Below, one piece after another: positions 17,267 to 26,281 of a DNA stretch of 64,000 nucleotides. The position numbers and the translations under genes are program-made. The stretch is taken from the NCBI GenBank assembly GCA_047973125.1, contig JBKEBK010000022.1:62001-126000 (forward strand). Direction: 5' to 3'. The notes under the pieces were generated by a model. The model was not told the origin of the DNA. It was given only the letters and a program-made list of their open reading frames with translations, and ran no database searches. The first letter of the stretch is position 1. Each line of letters opens with the position of its first letter. The stretch is from CAYNRG01 sp047973125. GTDB taxonomy: Bacteria > Bacillota_I > Bacilli_A > Erysipelotrichales > Erysipelotrichaceae.

Positions 17267-18715
17267 ATGCTAGAAAAATTATTTAAATTAACACAGAAAA
17301 AAACGACGGTTAAGACGGAAATTTTGGCAGGGATTACAACATTCTTGGCAATGGCTTACATCTTAGCGGTAAATCCTGGAATCTTAGGGGAAGCTGGAAT
17401 GCCAATGGAATCGGTGTTTTTTGCAACAGCAATTGCATCAGGGGTATCATCGATTATCATGGGTCTTGTAGCTAATTATCCGATTGCTCTTGCTCCTGGT
17501 ATGGGAGTAAATGCTTTATTTGCTTATACTGCATGTTTAACGATGGGACTATCTTGGCAGGCAGCACTTGCAGCGGTATTTGTATCTGGTGTCGTATTTC
17601 TAATTATATCAATTACAGGACTTAGAAAACTTATTATTAATTCAATTCCAAAGAACTTAAAATTAGCAATTGGAGCTGGTATTGGATTCTTTATTGCATT
17701 TATTGGTTTTTCAAATGCTGGAATTATAGCCGCAAATCCAGCTACAACAGTTTCACTTGGTAATCTTCAAGATCCTCAAGTTTTACTTGCTGTTTATGGA
17801 TTATTACTTACTATTGTACTTATGGCTAAAAAAGTTAACGCAGGAGTATTTTGGGGACTTGTAAGTACAGCGATTGTTGGAATTGCTGTATCTAACTTCG
17901 CTTTGAGTGCTCTTCATATTTCTTTACTAGCAGTATTAATTATTGGTGTTGTACTTTTACTTAAGAAAGAGAGTTATGTTATATTAGTTGCACTAGCTCC
18001 TATTCTTCTTGTGCTTGGACTTTCTTTATCAAATGTTCCAATGCAAGCAAATATACTTCCAACCAAGTTAATGAACTTTAATTTCTCACTTCCAACATTT
18101 TTAGCTGTATTTGATGGATTTGGAGAACTATTTTCTCACCCATCATCAATTATGATCGTCTTCTCATTTCTATTTGTTGACTTCTTTGATACTGCAGGAA
18201 CGCTTGTGGCAGTTGGAAATGATATTGGGCTAGTAAATGAAAAAGGTGAAATGGAAGGAATTGAGAAGGCTTTATTTGCAGATTCTGTTGGTACAGTATT
18301 TGGATCTCTTTTAGGTACTTCAACAATAACATCATTTGTTGAGTCAGGATCTGGTGTTGCAGCTGGAGCAAGAACAGGTCTTGCAGCATGTACAACTGGA
18401 GTTCTGTTTCTTCTTTCAGTATTCTTTTCACCACTTCTAAGTGTTATCACAAGTTCAGTTACTGCACCGGCATTAATTGTTGTTGGAATTTTGATGTCTC
18501 AACAGATGAAGGGTATCGAATGGGATAAATTTGAAGTAGCTGCTGCTTGTTTCTTTACAATTATTATGATGGTGCTTTGTTATTCAATTTCTGATGGTAT
18601 AGCACTTGGATTTATTATCTATACTTTAGCAAGTGTTGCTACTGGTAAGATTAAAGATATTGGAATTTCATTGTGGTTATTAGATATTATTTTCTTAATA
18701 TACTTCATAATTTAA
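17267..18715 (+). CDS. NCS2-family guanine/hypoxanthine permease (PbuG/AzgA type)
   Basis: 482 residues with about 12 hydrophobic segments. The AzgA/PbuG subgroup motifs are present: TTFLAMAYILAVNP near residues 25-38, GMGVNALFAYT, and FVDFFDTAGTLVAVG near the middle. It imports purine bases with protons. The start at 17267 has GGGAGG six bases upstream. An in-frame upstream codon at 17240 lies inside the riboswitch terminator tract and is not credible. Control by the preceding guanine-type riboswitch supports guanine or hypoxanthine as substrate. Confidence 0.93.
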   Translation: MLEKLFKLTQKKTTVKTEILAGITTFLAMAYILAVNPGILGEAGMPMESVFFATAIASGVSSIIMGLVANYPIALAPGMGVNALFAYTACLTMGLSWQAALAAVFVSGVVFLIISITGLRKLIINSIPKNLKLAIGAGIGFFIAFIGFSNAGIIAANPATTVSLGNLQDPQVLLAVYGLLLTIVLMAKKVNAGVFWGLVSTAIVGIAVSNFALSALHISLLAVLIIGVVLLLKKESYVILVALAPILLVLGLSLSNVPMQANILPTKLMNFNFSLPTFLAVFDGFGELFSHPSSIMIVFSFLFVDFFDTAGTLVAVGNDIGLVNEKGEMEGIEKALFADSVGTVFGSLLGTSTITSFVESGSGVAAGARTGLAACTTGVLFLLSVFFSPLLSVITSSVTAPALIVVGILMSQQMKGIEWDKFEVAAACFFTIIMMVLCYSISDGIALGFIIYTLASVATGKIKDIGISLWLLDIIFLIYFII

Positions 18716-18733
18716 GGCTTAGGCCTTTTTTTT
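18714..18733 (+). terminator. terminator after the purine permease
   Basis: AAGGC/GCCTT stem with a four-base loop, followed by eight T residues. It overlaps the stop codon. Confidence 0.7.
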
Positions 18734-18754
18734 ATTATAAAATCATTAAATACT

Positions 18755-18784
18755 TTGATAAAAAGGGGTGTTTTAGGGTAAAAT
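18755..18784 (+). promoter_or_regulatory. promoter of the aminopeptidase-exoA-pepV run
   Basis: TTGATA (18755-18760), 18-base spacer, TAAAAT (18779-18784), 24 bases before the start codon. Confidence 0.5.
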
Positions 18785-18807
18785 AAAAGGATAAGGAAGT
18801 GATAAAT

Positions 18808-20589
18808 ATGTTAGTAAAAGATAAAATAGAATTTATTCAAAAATTAATTAAAGAAAAAAACATTGATGCTTACTATGTTCCAACATCGGATCCTCATCAA
18901 AGTGAGTACCTTGCTGAACATTTTAAAGTGCGTCAGTTTTTAAGTGGATTTAGTGGGTCTCGTGCAGATTTAGTTATAACTAAAGATAACTCTTTCATCT
19001 GGGTTGATGGTCGATATTTTACACAGGCAGATAAAGAGTTAAAGGATAGTGGTATTGAAATATTTAAAATGGGAGAGCCTGGAGTATTAAAGCTACATGA
19101 GCACTTGGCAAAGATTTTACCAGATAATGGAGTATTAGCTTTTGATATGGGTGTTTGTGGAGTACAAACTAAGAATATCTTTGTTGAAAGTTTAGTTAAG
19201 CTTAAAAATATTGAACTTAAAGATATATCTTTAATTGATGAATTATGGACTGATCGTCCATCTCTTAAAAGTTCACCATATTTTATGCTTGATGAGAAGT
19301 TTACAGGTGAGAGTGTAAAGAATAAGCTTACAAGAGTTCGCAGTTATTTGAATGGTACAAACAATGGAATATTTGTTAGTGCCTTAGAAGATGTTGCATG
19401 GGTTTTTAACTTAAGGGGAAAAGAGATAAAGAATACTCCGGTATTTTTCTCTTATGCTTATATTAGTAATGATGAAGCGATTATATTTCTAAATGAAGAC
19501 AGTTGTAATGAAGATATATTATCGATGTTAAATGAAGCTAATGTTCGCATTCAACCATATAATTCAGTAAATGATTTTCTTAGTAAATTAAGAAGTGATA
19601 TTATCTACCTCGATAGAAGAACACTAAACTCAAGAATTGAAATTACTTTATTAGAAAATAAAGGTTGTAAATATCTAAAATTTTGGGATAGTCCAATATT
19701 GTTGATGAGATCTTTAAAAAACGAGTGTGAAATTGAAAACTTTAAGAAAGCTCACATAAAAGATGGCTTAGCATTGTGTAAGTTTATATATTGGCTAAAG
19801 AGTAATATTTCAAATCAAGAAATAAGTGAATTCTCAGCTAAAGTTAAATTAGATGAGTTAAGATCTGAAAATGATTTATTTATTGAGCCAAGCTTTGATA
19901 GTATTACAGCATATGCATCAAATGCTGCAATGATGCACTATAGTGCAAAAGAAGAAGGTAGTTCGATTTTGAAGGATGAAGGGTTGTTTTTAGTTGATTC
20001 TGGTGGTCAATACTATGAAGGAACAACCGATGTTACAAGGACTATTGTTTTGGGAAAAATAAGTGATAGACAAAAAGAATGTTACACTGCCGTACTAAAA
20101 GGAATGATTTCACTTAGTAAATCTAAATTTTTAAGTGGCTGTAGTGGTGCAGATTTAGATGTTCTTGCAAGAGCACCTATTTGGGATTTAGAACTTGACT
20201 ACAAATGTGGTACTGGACATGGTGTTGGATTTTGTCTAGGAGTACATGAGGGTCCACAGGGATTTAGATATGGTGTTTACAAAGAAGTTTTAAGATCTGG
20301 AATGATTTTAACAAATGAGCCTGGAGTTTATATTACAGATGAATTTGGTATTAGAATTGAAAATCAACTTGTTGTTAGAAATGATATCAATAATGATAGT
20401 GGACAGTTTATGCGTTTTGATTATATGACAATAGCTCCTATTGATTTAGCTGCAGTAAATGTTGAGGATCTAACTAAGAGTGAAAAAGACTATTTAAATA
20501 GTTATCATAAAAATGTCTATGATACATTATCGGTATTTTTAAATGATGATGAAAAGAGATGGCTAAAACAAGAAACAAGGAGTATATAG
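18808..20589 (+). CDS. M24B-family Xaa-Pro aminopeptidase
   Basis: 593 residues, the long three-domain form: two creatinase-N-like domains (to about residue 310), then the pita-bread catalytic domain. All five metal ligands can be placed: two Asp in VDSGGQYYEGTTDVTRT, His in GTGHGVGF, Glu in TNEPGVYI and Glu in RIENQ. It cleaves N-terminal residues preceding proline in peptides. The ATG at 18808 follows AAGGAAG and is chosen over an upstream GTG. exoA starts two bases after its stop. Confidence 0.93.
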   Translation: MLVKDKIEFIQKLIKEKNIDAYYVPTSDPHQSEYLAEHFKVRQFLSGFSGSRADLVITKDNSFIWVDGRYFTQADKELKDSGIEIFKMGEPGVLKLHEHLAKILPDNGVLAFDMGVCGVQTKNIFVESLVKLKNIELKDISLIDELWTDRPSLKSSPYFMLDEKFTGESVKNKLTRVRSYLNGTNNGIFVSALEDVAWVFNLRGKEIKNTPVFFSYAYISNDEAIIFLNEDSCNEDILSMLNEANVRIQPYNSVNDFLSKLRSDIIYLDRRTLNSRIEITLLENKGCKYLKFWDSPILLMRSLKNECEIENFKKAHIKDGLALCKFIYWLKSNISNQEISEFSAKVKLDELRSENDLFIEPSFDSITAYASNAAMMHYSAKEEGSSILKDEGLFLVDSGGQYYEGTTDVTRTIVLGKISDRQKECYTAVLKGMISLSKSKFLSGCSGADLDVLARAPIWDLELDYKCGTGHGVGFCLGVHEGPQGFRYGVYKEVLRSGMILTNEPGVYITDEFGIRIENQLVVRNDINNDSGQFMRFDYMTIAPIDLAAVNVEDLTKSEKDYLNSYHKNVYDTLSVFLNDDEKRWLKQETRSI

Positions 20590-20590
20590 T

Positions 20591-21343
20591 ATGAAGTTAA
20601 TTTCATGGAATGTTAATGGTTTAAGAGCATGCGTTAAAAAAGGTTTTATGGAGTATTTTGAAAAAATGGATGCTGATATGTTTTGTCTTCAAGAGACAAA
20701 ACTACAGCCAGATCAAATATCATTAGAACTTGATGGCTATCATCAATATTGGCACAGTGCTGATCGTAAAGGCTACTCAAGCACTGCAATATTCACTAAA
20801 TTAAAACCAATATCTGTAAAAACAGATTTTGATTGTGATAAATTCTGTGATGAGGGAAGAGTAATAACACTGGAGTTTGAAAAATTCTACTTAGTTAATG
20901 CTTATGTGCCAAATTCTAAAGAAAAATTGCTGAGGTTAGATTATCGTATGGAGTGGGAAGATGAATTAAGAAGTCACTTAATTAACTTAGATAAGAAGAA
21001 ACCGGTTATCTACTGTGGTGATTTGAATGTTGCTCATAATGAGATTGATTTAAAAAATCCTAAATCTAATCGAAAAAATCCTGGTTTTTCTGATGAAGAG
21101 CGTAGTAAAATGGGTGAGCTTTTATCTAGTGGCTTTACTGATACCTTTCGCTTTCTATATCCTGATAAAGTAGAGTATTCTTGGTGGTCTTACAGATTTA
21201 ATTCAAGAGAAAAAAATGTTGGATGGAGAATAGATTATTTTCTAACATCAGATAGAATTAAAGATAACATTATTGATGCATCAATTGATAGTGAAACATT
21301 TGGTTCAGATCATTGTCCAGTAATTTTAAATATAAATATATAA
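20591..21343 (+). CDS. exoA: exodeoxyribonuclease III / AP endonuclease
   Basis: 250 residues, EEP-fold nuclease of the Xth/ExoA group. It shows SWNVNGLRA at the N-terminus, LQETKL (metal Glu), YCGDLNVAH (catalytic Asp/Asn), WRIDYFL and SDHCP (catalytic Asp-His) in order. It incises abasic sites during base excision repair in the cytoplasm. AAGGAG lies before the ATG, one base after the upstream stop. Confidence 0.96.
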   Translation: MKLISWNVNGLRACVKKGFMEYFEKMDADMFCLQETKLQPDQISLELDGYHQYWHSADRKGYSSTAIFTKLKPISVKTDFDCDKFCDEGRVITLEFEKFYLVNAYVPNSKEKLLRLDYRMEWEDELRSHLINLDKKKPVIYCGDLNVAHNEIDLKNPKSNRKNPGFSDEERSKMGELLSSGFTDTFRFLYPDKVEYSWWSYRFNSREKNVGWRIDYFLTSDRIKDNIIDASIDSETFGSDHCPVILNINI

Positions 21344-21355
21344 GGGGGTAAACTT

Positions 21356-22705
21356 ATGAATATTAAAAAACAAGTAGAAGTACATTATGATGAAATTATT
21401 AAAATATTAGCTGATTTAGTTTCTTTTAATTCTATTGAAAGAGAAAAAACAGGTAATTATCCTTTCGGTAAAGAGGTTGCTATGTGCTTAAATAAAGCAA
21501 TCGAGTATGCTGATAGTTTTGGTTTTAAAACAAAAAATTTAGATAATTATATTGGTTATGCAGAAATTGGAAGTGGTGAAAAACTAATTGGAATCTTAGG
21601 TCATTTAGATATTGTTCCAAGTGGTGAAGGTTGGAGTAGTGATCCTTTTAAATTAAAGATTGATAATAACAAGATTTATGGAAGAGGAGTTGCTGATGAT
21701 AAGGGTGCAGTAGTTGCTAGTTTAATTGCCATGAAGATAGTTAATGAAATGGGAATTGATATCAATAAGCGTGTTCGTTTAATTATGGGCACAAATGAAG
21801 AAACAGGATCAAAAGGCCTTAAATACTATGTTGAAAAAGAAGGTCATATTGACATGGGATTTACTCCAGATGGAGCATTTCCAGGAGTTCATGGAGAGAA
21901 GGGTATGATTGCAGCAACTTTTAGTTGTGAAACAAGTAAAATTGTAAATATTTATGCTGGTCTTGCAACAAATATTGTTCCTAATCTTTGCGAAATAACA
22001 CTTGAGAAGGGAGTCTTTAATCAAAGAGTATTGGAAGAGTACTTCTCTGAGAATGATTTAACTGCTGAATTTATTGAAGAAGGAAATCTTGTTACTATTA
22101 AGACTCATGGTAAAGCAGCTCATGCAAGCACACCGACACTGGGGATTAATGCTATTACCCATACTATTGTGGGTCTAAAACAGGCTGGAATGCAAGATGA
22201 TTTCATTGAATTCTTTAATAAATATATCGGAAATGAGACTGATGGCTCACTTTTAAATATTGCCACTAGCGATAAGTACGGTTCTCTTACTGCTAATGTT
22301 GGTGTAATAAGATGTGAAAATGGTGCGGTTAATGGAACAATTGATATTCGTTTTCCTGTAACTTTGGCATCTAAGCAAATATTAGAAAAGCTTCTAGTTG
22401 AAAGAGAATATGGGGTTGTAGAATATAAAAAAGTATCAGAGCCTCTTTATTATCCTGTTGATAGTCCTTTAGTTAAAAAACTTTTAAAGGCATATCAGAA
22501 TGTAACAAATGATCTTGAAAGTAAACCAATGACAATGGGCGGGGGAACTTATGCTCGTGGTATTAGGAATTGTATTGCTTTTGGTTGTGCATTCCCTAAT
22601 GTTGATAATCAAATTCATGATGCTAATGAATTTGTTGGTGTAGATGAAATTAAACTTCAAACTGAAATTTATGTAAACGCAATTTTAGAATTATTAAAAG
22701 ATTAA
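21356..22705 (+). CDS. pepV: M20-family dipeptidase PepV
   Basis: 449 residues, PepV-like di-zinc dipeptidase. The ligand motifs are GHLDIVPSGEGW (His, Asp), GRGVADDKG (bridging Asp), NEETGSKG (general base and ligand Glu), DGAFPG, and a C-terminal MGGGTYARG with a late His. It cleaves dipeptides, finishing peptide breakdown begun by peptidases such as the aminopeptidase upstream. GGGGG before the start gives a clear ribosome-binding site. Confidence 0.93.
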   Translation: MNIKKQVEVHYDEIIKILADLVSFNSIEREKTGNYPFGKEVAMCLNKAIEYADSFGFKTKNLDNYIGYAEIGSGEKLIGILGHLDIVPSGEGWSSDPFKLKIDNNKIYGRGVADDKGAVVASLIAMKIVNEMGIDINKRVRLIMGTNEETGSKGLKYYVEKEGHIDMGFTPDGAFPGVHGEKGMIAATFSCETSKIVNIYAGLATNIVPNLCEITLEKGVFNQRVLEEYFSENDLTAEFIEEGNLVTIKTHGKAAHASTPTLGINAITHTIVGLKQAGMQDDFIEFFNKYIGNETDGSLLNIATSDKYGSLTANVGVIRCENGAVNGTIDIRFPVTLASKQILEKLLVEREYGVVEYKKVSEPLYYPVDSPLVKKLLKAYQNVTNDLESKPMTMGGGTYARGIRNCIAFGCAFPNVDNQIHDANEFVGVDEIKLQTEIYVNAILELLKD

Positions 22706-22729
22706 ATACTTTAAAGGATGGTAATTTTT

Positions 22730-23566
22730 ATGAATAAGAAAAAGGTTGCAATAATGTATGATTTTGATCGTACATTATCATCAAAAGATATGCAAGAATT
22801 TAGTTTTATACCATCACTTGGATATAAAAAAACGAGTGATTTTTGGAATGAATCTGCAAAATTAGCTAAGGAAAATAAGATGGATCGAATTTTGGCATAT
22901 CTATATTTGATGCTAAGGAAATCTCAAGAAGCCAATGTACCAATTCATAAAGAAAATTTTGAAAAACTTGGAAAGAGCGTTGAATTGTATCCGGGTGTAG
23001 AAACCTGGTTTAAAAGAGTTAATGAAAAAGGTAAAGAATTAAATCTTGAAATTGAACATTATATTATTTCTTCGGGTTTAAAAGAAATAATTGATGGTAC
23101 AAGTATTGTTAATGAATTTAAAAAAGTATATGCTTGTCGCTTTTTATATGATGCAAATGATGTGGCGGTATGGCCATCACTGGTGGTTAATTATACAACT
23201 AAGACTCAGTATATTTTTAGGATAAATAAACAAATATTAGCTGAGGATGCCGATGATGCATTAAATGAGTACTATGATGATAATAACCGTCCTATTCCTT
23301 TTAATAGAATGATCTATATTGGTGATGGATTAACTGATGTTCCTTGTATGAAATTACTTAAGGAAAAGGGTGGAAAGTCGATTGTTGTATATGATAAAGA
23401 TAAGAGTGTTGCTAAATCATTAATTAAAAGTGATCGTGTAAATTATATGATGAAAGCTGATTATCGCGAAGATACGGAAATGGAAAAGCTGATATTTGCT
23501 GTATTTGAAAATATTAAAAGTGTTATAACACTTGAAGAAATGGATGTGAAGAATAATGAAAGATAA
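22730..23566 (+). CDS. HAD-superfamily phosphatase
   Basis: 278 residues. It has HAD motif I YDFDRTL (residues ~10-16, nucleophile Asp and general acid Asp), motif II near YIISSG, and motif IV IGDGLTDVPCM near residue 193. The cap region is helical. The physiological substrate is unknown. The ATG at 22730 with AAAGGATGG upstream is preferred over GTG/ATG codons 12 bases earlier. It overlaps the downstream HEPN-like/CBS gene by 11 bases, so the two products may work together. Confidence 0.85.
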   Translation: MNKKKVAIMYDFDRTLSSKDMQEFSFIPSLGYKKTSDFWNESAKLAKENKMDRILAYLYLMLRKSQEANVPIHKENFEKLGKSVELYPGVETWFKRVNEKGKELNLEIEHYIISSGLKEIIDGTSIVNEFKKVYACRFLYDANDVAVWPSLVVNYTTKTQYIFRINKQILAEDADDALNEYYDDNNRPIPFNRMIYIGDGLTDVPCMKLLKEKGGKSIVVYDKDKSVAKSLIKSDRVNYMMKADYREDTEMEKLIFAVFENIKSVITLEEMDVKNNER

Positions 23567-24260
23567 TGCTCAAAGATTTTTATCTGCATTTATAGAGATT
23601 GAGAAGTATCTAAGAGTTTTAGCAAATGAAACTAGATATGAGAAATTTTATCGTTTAGTTGAAGCGGGATCTAGAAAAAACAAGGTTGTAAAACACTATG
23701 AGTTTCATTTACAAGAGTACGCTGATCTTAGAAATGCTATTGTTCATCAAAGAGATGGTAAAGGTAATATTATTGCACAACCAACTGATGAGGTAGTTGC
23801 AGAAATTGAAATGGTGTTAAATTCTTTAACTAAATGTCCAACAGTACAAGATTTCTTTTTAAAGAAAATCTATGTTTGTTATGAGAATAGTTTGATACTT
23901 GATGTTCAGGATGTTATGAAAAAAGAAGGATATTCAAAGGTTCCTGTTGTTGATAATCGCGAGTTAATTGGTCTTGTTCATATTGAAGATATTGCAACGT
24001 GGGCATGTGATAATATTCGTGGTATAAATCAGGATAATACAATTGCTACGATTATAAAAAAGGATAAAAACAACAGAAATACAATCTTTGTTTCTAGAAA
24101 AACAAGTGTAAATGATATCCCTGATATCTTCACACATGGGCTTAAAACCGGTAAAAAAGTAGATGCTGTCTTTATTAGTGAGACAGGATCTAGAAAAGAA
24201 ACAATAATTGGTATTATTACCACAAAAGATTTACCACTAATTTTAGAATATTTTGGATAA
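23556..24260 (+). CDS. HEPN-like domain fused to a CBS domain pair
   Basis: 234 residues. The helical N-terminal part (1-95) contains YADLRNAIVH, with R59 and H64 spaced as in the HEPN motif (R-X4-H, often RNxxVH). From about 100, two CBS repeats follow, with SKVPVVDN and GLVHIEDI in the first and a weaker GIITTKDLP in the second. CBS pairs usually bind adenosine nucleotides. HEPN domains are often RNases or RNA/nucleotide-binding domains, and calling this one HEPN rests on one motif and its helical context. It overlaps the HAD phosphatase gene by 11 bases. Confidence 0.7.
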   Translation: MKDNAQRFLSAFIEIEKYLRVLANETRYEKFYRLVEAGSRKNKVVKHYEFHLQEYADLRNAIVHQRDGKGNIIAQPTDEVVAEIEMVLNSLTKCPTVQDFFLKKIYVCYENSLILDVQDVMKKEGYSKVPVVDNRELIGLVHIEDIATWACDNIRGINQDNTIATIIKKDKNNRNTIFVSRKTSVNDIPDIFTHGLKTGKKVDAVFISETGSRKETIIGIITTKDLPLILEYFG

Positions 24261-24299
24261 TTTGTGTTAGAATAGATTAAGCAAAGGAGATGCTCTATT

Positions 24300-25232
24300 G
24301 TGCTATTAAATATTGTATTGTTATGTTTAGGATTTTATATGTTAATAAAAGGTGCAGACATCTTAGTTGATGGTTCATCTTCTTTAGCATGCACATTTAA
24401 AATCCCAACCATCATAGTCGGTTTAGTTATAGTTTCAATTGGCACAAGTGCTCCTGAGGCTGCAGTATCAATTGCTGCTGGAGTTAGTGGTTCTAATGAA
24501 ATAGCTATTAGTAATGTTATTGGATCAAATATCTTTAATTTATTACTTGTGCTTGGGGTTTGTGCCTTTATTATTCCACTACCGGTACCAAGAAGTATAG
24601 TAAAGAGTGAATTACCATTATTAATTTTATTTTCATTTATTATTACATCACTATCACTTTTTTCTGATATAATATCAAGGGTTGATGGTGCAATACTTTT
24701 AGCGTTAATGACTTTATACTTATTGTGGTTAATAAAAGATGCTTTATCTAAAAGAGCACAAATAAAGGTAGAAAAGCCAGTACTTAAATTATCAACGAGT
24801 ATACTTTATATTATAGTGGGGTTGATAGCTATTATATTTGGAGGAGACTTAGTTGTAGGTCACGCTAAAAATATTGCGTTAGATCTTGGGATGTCTGAGA
24901 AATTAATTGGACTATCGATTGTATCAATTGGGACATCTCTTCCAGAACTTGTTACATCGGTAATTGCAGCACGTAAAGGTAATGTTGATATTGCAGTTGG
25001 TAATATTGTTGGATCATGTATCTTTAACTTATTATTTATTATAGGTATTAGCTCATTAATAACTCCAATTAGTATAAACCCCCAACTGTACATTGATATG
25101 TTTGTCATGATAGTGGCATCGATATTAACATATTACTTCTCTAAAACAAGAGGTAATATGAATAAGAAAGAAGGAATCATTTTTGTTGCTCTTTTCTTAC
25201 TTTATTTTATATTTATTTTGATTAGAAATTAA
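24300..25232 (+). CDS. CaCA-family sodium/calcium-type antiporter
   Basis: 310 residues with ten to eleven hydrophobic segments and two inverted alpha-repeats. The first has SIGTSAPEA and ISNVIGSNIFNLL, the second SIGTSLPEL and VGNIVGSCIFNLL. These hold the ion-binding Glu and Asn residues of the YrbG/CaCA family. It exchanges a divalent cation for sodium or protons across the membrane. The start is GTG at 24300, preceded by AAAGGAG. It is the last gene before the tRNA and the accessory island. Confidence 0.92.
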   Translation: MLLNIVLLCLGFYMLIKGADILVDGSSSLACTFKIPTIIVGLVIVSIGTSAPEAAVSIAAGVSGSNEIAISNVIGSNIFNLLLVLGVCAFIIPLPVPRSIVKSELPLLILFSFIITSLSLFSDIISRVDGAILLALMTLYLLWLIKDALSKRAQIKVEKPVLKLSTSILYIIVGLIAIIFGGDLVVGHAKNIALDLGMSEKLIGLSIVSIGTSLPELVTSVIAARKGNVDIAVGNIVGSCIFNLLFIIGISSLITPISINPQLYIDMFVMIVASILTYYFSKTRGNMNKKEGIIFVALFLLYFIFILIRN

Positions 25233-25245
25233 AATAGATTATACT

Positions 25246-25321
25246 TGTCCCCTTAGTAAAATGGATATTACAAGTCCCTCCTAAGGATTAGTTGCAGGTT
25301 CGATTCCTGCAGGGGACGCCA
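25246..25321 (+). tRNA. tRNA-Arg (anticodon CCU)
   Basis: A full cloverleaf. The seven-pair acceptor is GTCCCCT/AGGGGAC, followed by discriminator G and an encoded CCA. The anticodon stem AGTCC/GGATT encloses loop CTCCTAA with anticodon CCU (reads AGG). The T-stem GCAGG/CCTGC encloses TTCGATT. It stands alone, with a terminator some 65 bases further. tRNA-Arg(CCU) is a common integration target, and the adjoining sequence on the right is accessory in nature. Confidence 0.97.
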
Positions 25322-25385
25322 TAATGCCAACAAAATGAGGGTTTTCTCTCATTTTCATGTGAGAGATATATCCATCTCTCACATT

Positions 25386-25418
25386 GGAGCAGTACAAATA
25401 TTGTACCGCTCCTTTTTT
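25386..25418 (+). terminator. terminator downstream of the tRNA
   Basis: GGAGC-a-GTACAA paired with TTGTAC-c-GCTCC, loop ATA, then TTTTTT. A second smaller hairpin (TGAGAGAT...ATCTCTCA) lies just upstream. Confidence 0.85.
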
Positions 25419-26016
25419 GTGGCTACTCAATATTTTCCTACATAAGGGTGCCTTTATTCTATCTTTTTGAAGGTTTTCTACAGAAACCACAGAATCGGAA
25501 GAAATATAATGGGTTAGACGATGTCAATGAGGTAGTAGTTTTGTATTAAAGAATTTAGTTACAATTACATTATAATCATAAATTTTTTAATAGTCCTTAA
25601 GTGCATCTATAAGTGTGTAGAAATAGAAAAAGAGAATGAACATTATTTAACAATGAGCATCCTCTGCGATAATATAGGTAATATATACAAATTCATAATG
25701 CCAAACATTTGTTATTGACAACAAAAATTATTTCCATATGATATAAAGTTTTACGTTTTTTTAATTGGAAAGAAGCTAAAATTTCAATTTTGTATTTGCT
25801 GTTTTCTTTTTAATAATTGAGACTAGCTCAGTAATCAAGCAGATAACAAAAACACATAATTGTTTAAATTAATATGGTAAATAAATATTTCATTTCATAA
25901 AAATGATAAAAATAAATATAAATATCACTAGAATTAATAATATCATTTGCGTGACAAACTACTAATGTTTAAATAGTTTGTTCATTATTAACTCCTTTCC
26001 TTTATTATATAACACG
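25419..26016. other. gene-free, AT-rich stretch with relic coding traces
   Basis: No open frame of gene size on either strand. On the minus strand a strong ribosome-binding site (AAAGGAAAGGAG) precedes an ATG at 25985, but the frame closes after seven codons (MNKLFKH, then two stops). Further on in the same frame is a run of hydrophobic codons. This could be the wreck of a small membrane peptide gene. Nothing else is recognised. Confidence 0.4.
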
Positions 26017-26052
26017 AAATAAAAGTTCATAATTTTACATGAACTTTTATTT
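26017..26052 (-). terminator. terminator of the RiPP operon
   Basis: Perfect 14-base-pair arms (26017-26030 and 26039-26052) around an eight-base loop, with T-rich sequence after it on the minus strand. It lies 26 bases past the stop of the last small peptide gene. Confidence 0.85.
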
Positions 26053-26077
26053 ATGCGTTCTTTTGCTTAACAGTTTT

Positions 26078-26245
26078 TTAAGCCAAAGCACCAGCGGAAT
26101 GTAAAGCGCTGCTAAATGCAGATCCGCCACCAATCGCATCAGCAACTGGGATAACTCCATCAGCTGCACATGCAATGCAACCAAATCCACAACCTGCAAT
26201 ACACAATAACGTTCCAGTTATTATATGTGGTTCGACTCTATTCAT
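26078..26245 (-). CDS. Cys-rich RiPP precursor peptide A (55 residues)
   Basis: The small peptide opens with MNRVEP. The core has CIAGCGFGCIACAAD (Cys 15, 19, 23, 26: CX3CX3CX2C), followed by a Gly/Ala/Ser-rich hydrophobic tail to residue 55. A very strong GAAAGGAGGTGAA lies before the ATG. It is clearly related to precursor B (shared MN-x-x-EP start, GCGFGC and CAAD). Cysteines clustered toward the N-terminal side and a tail of small residues is the layout of sactipeptides such as thuricin CD and thurincin H. It sits 36 bases after a radical SAM gene. The product structure is inferred, not shown. Confidence 0.85.
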   Translation of the reverse strand: MNRVEPHIITGTLLCIAGCGFGCIACAADGVIPVADAIGGGSAFSSALHSAGALA

Positions 26246-26281
26246 AAGTTCACCTCCTTTCCTAATATATTTATGAACAAA

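Noticed and set aside
18136..18450. Long antisense open frames inside the purine permease gene
   Set aside because: They are shadows of the well-supported permease gene and have no ribosome-binding sites or recognisable motifs.
25281..25490. Minus-strand open frame over the tRNA ending in ASPAGIEPATNP
   Set aside because: It is the reverse complement of the tRNA and its flank, a well-known false protein. The tRNA folds perfectly.
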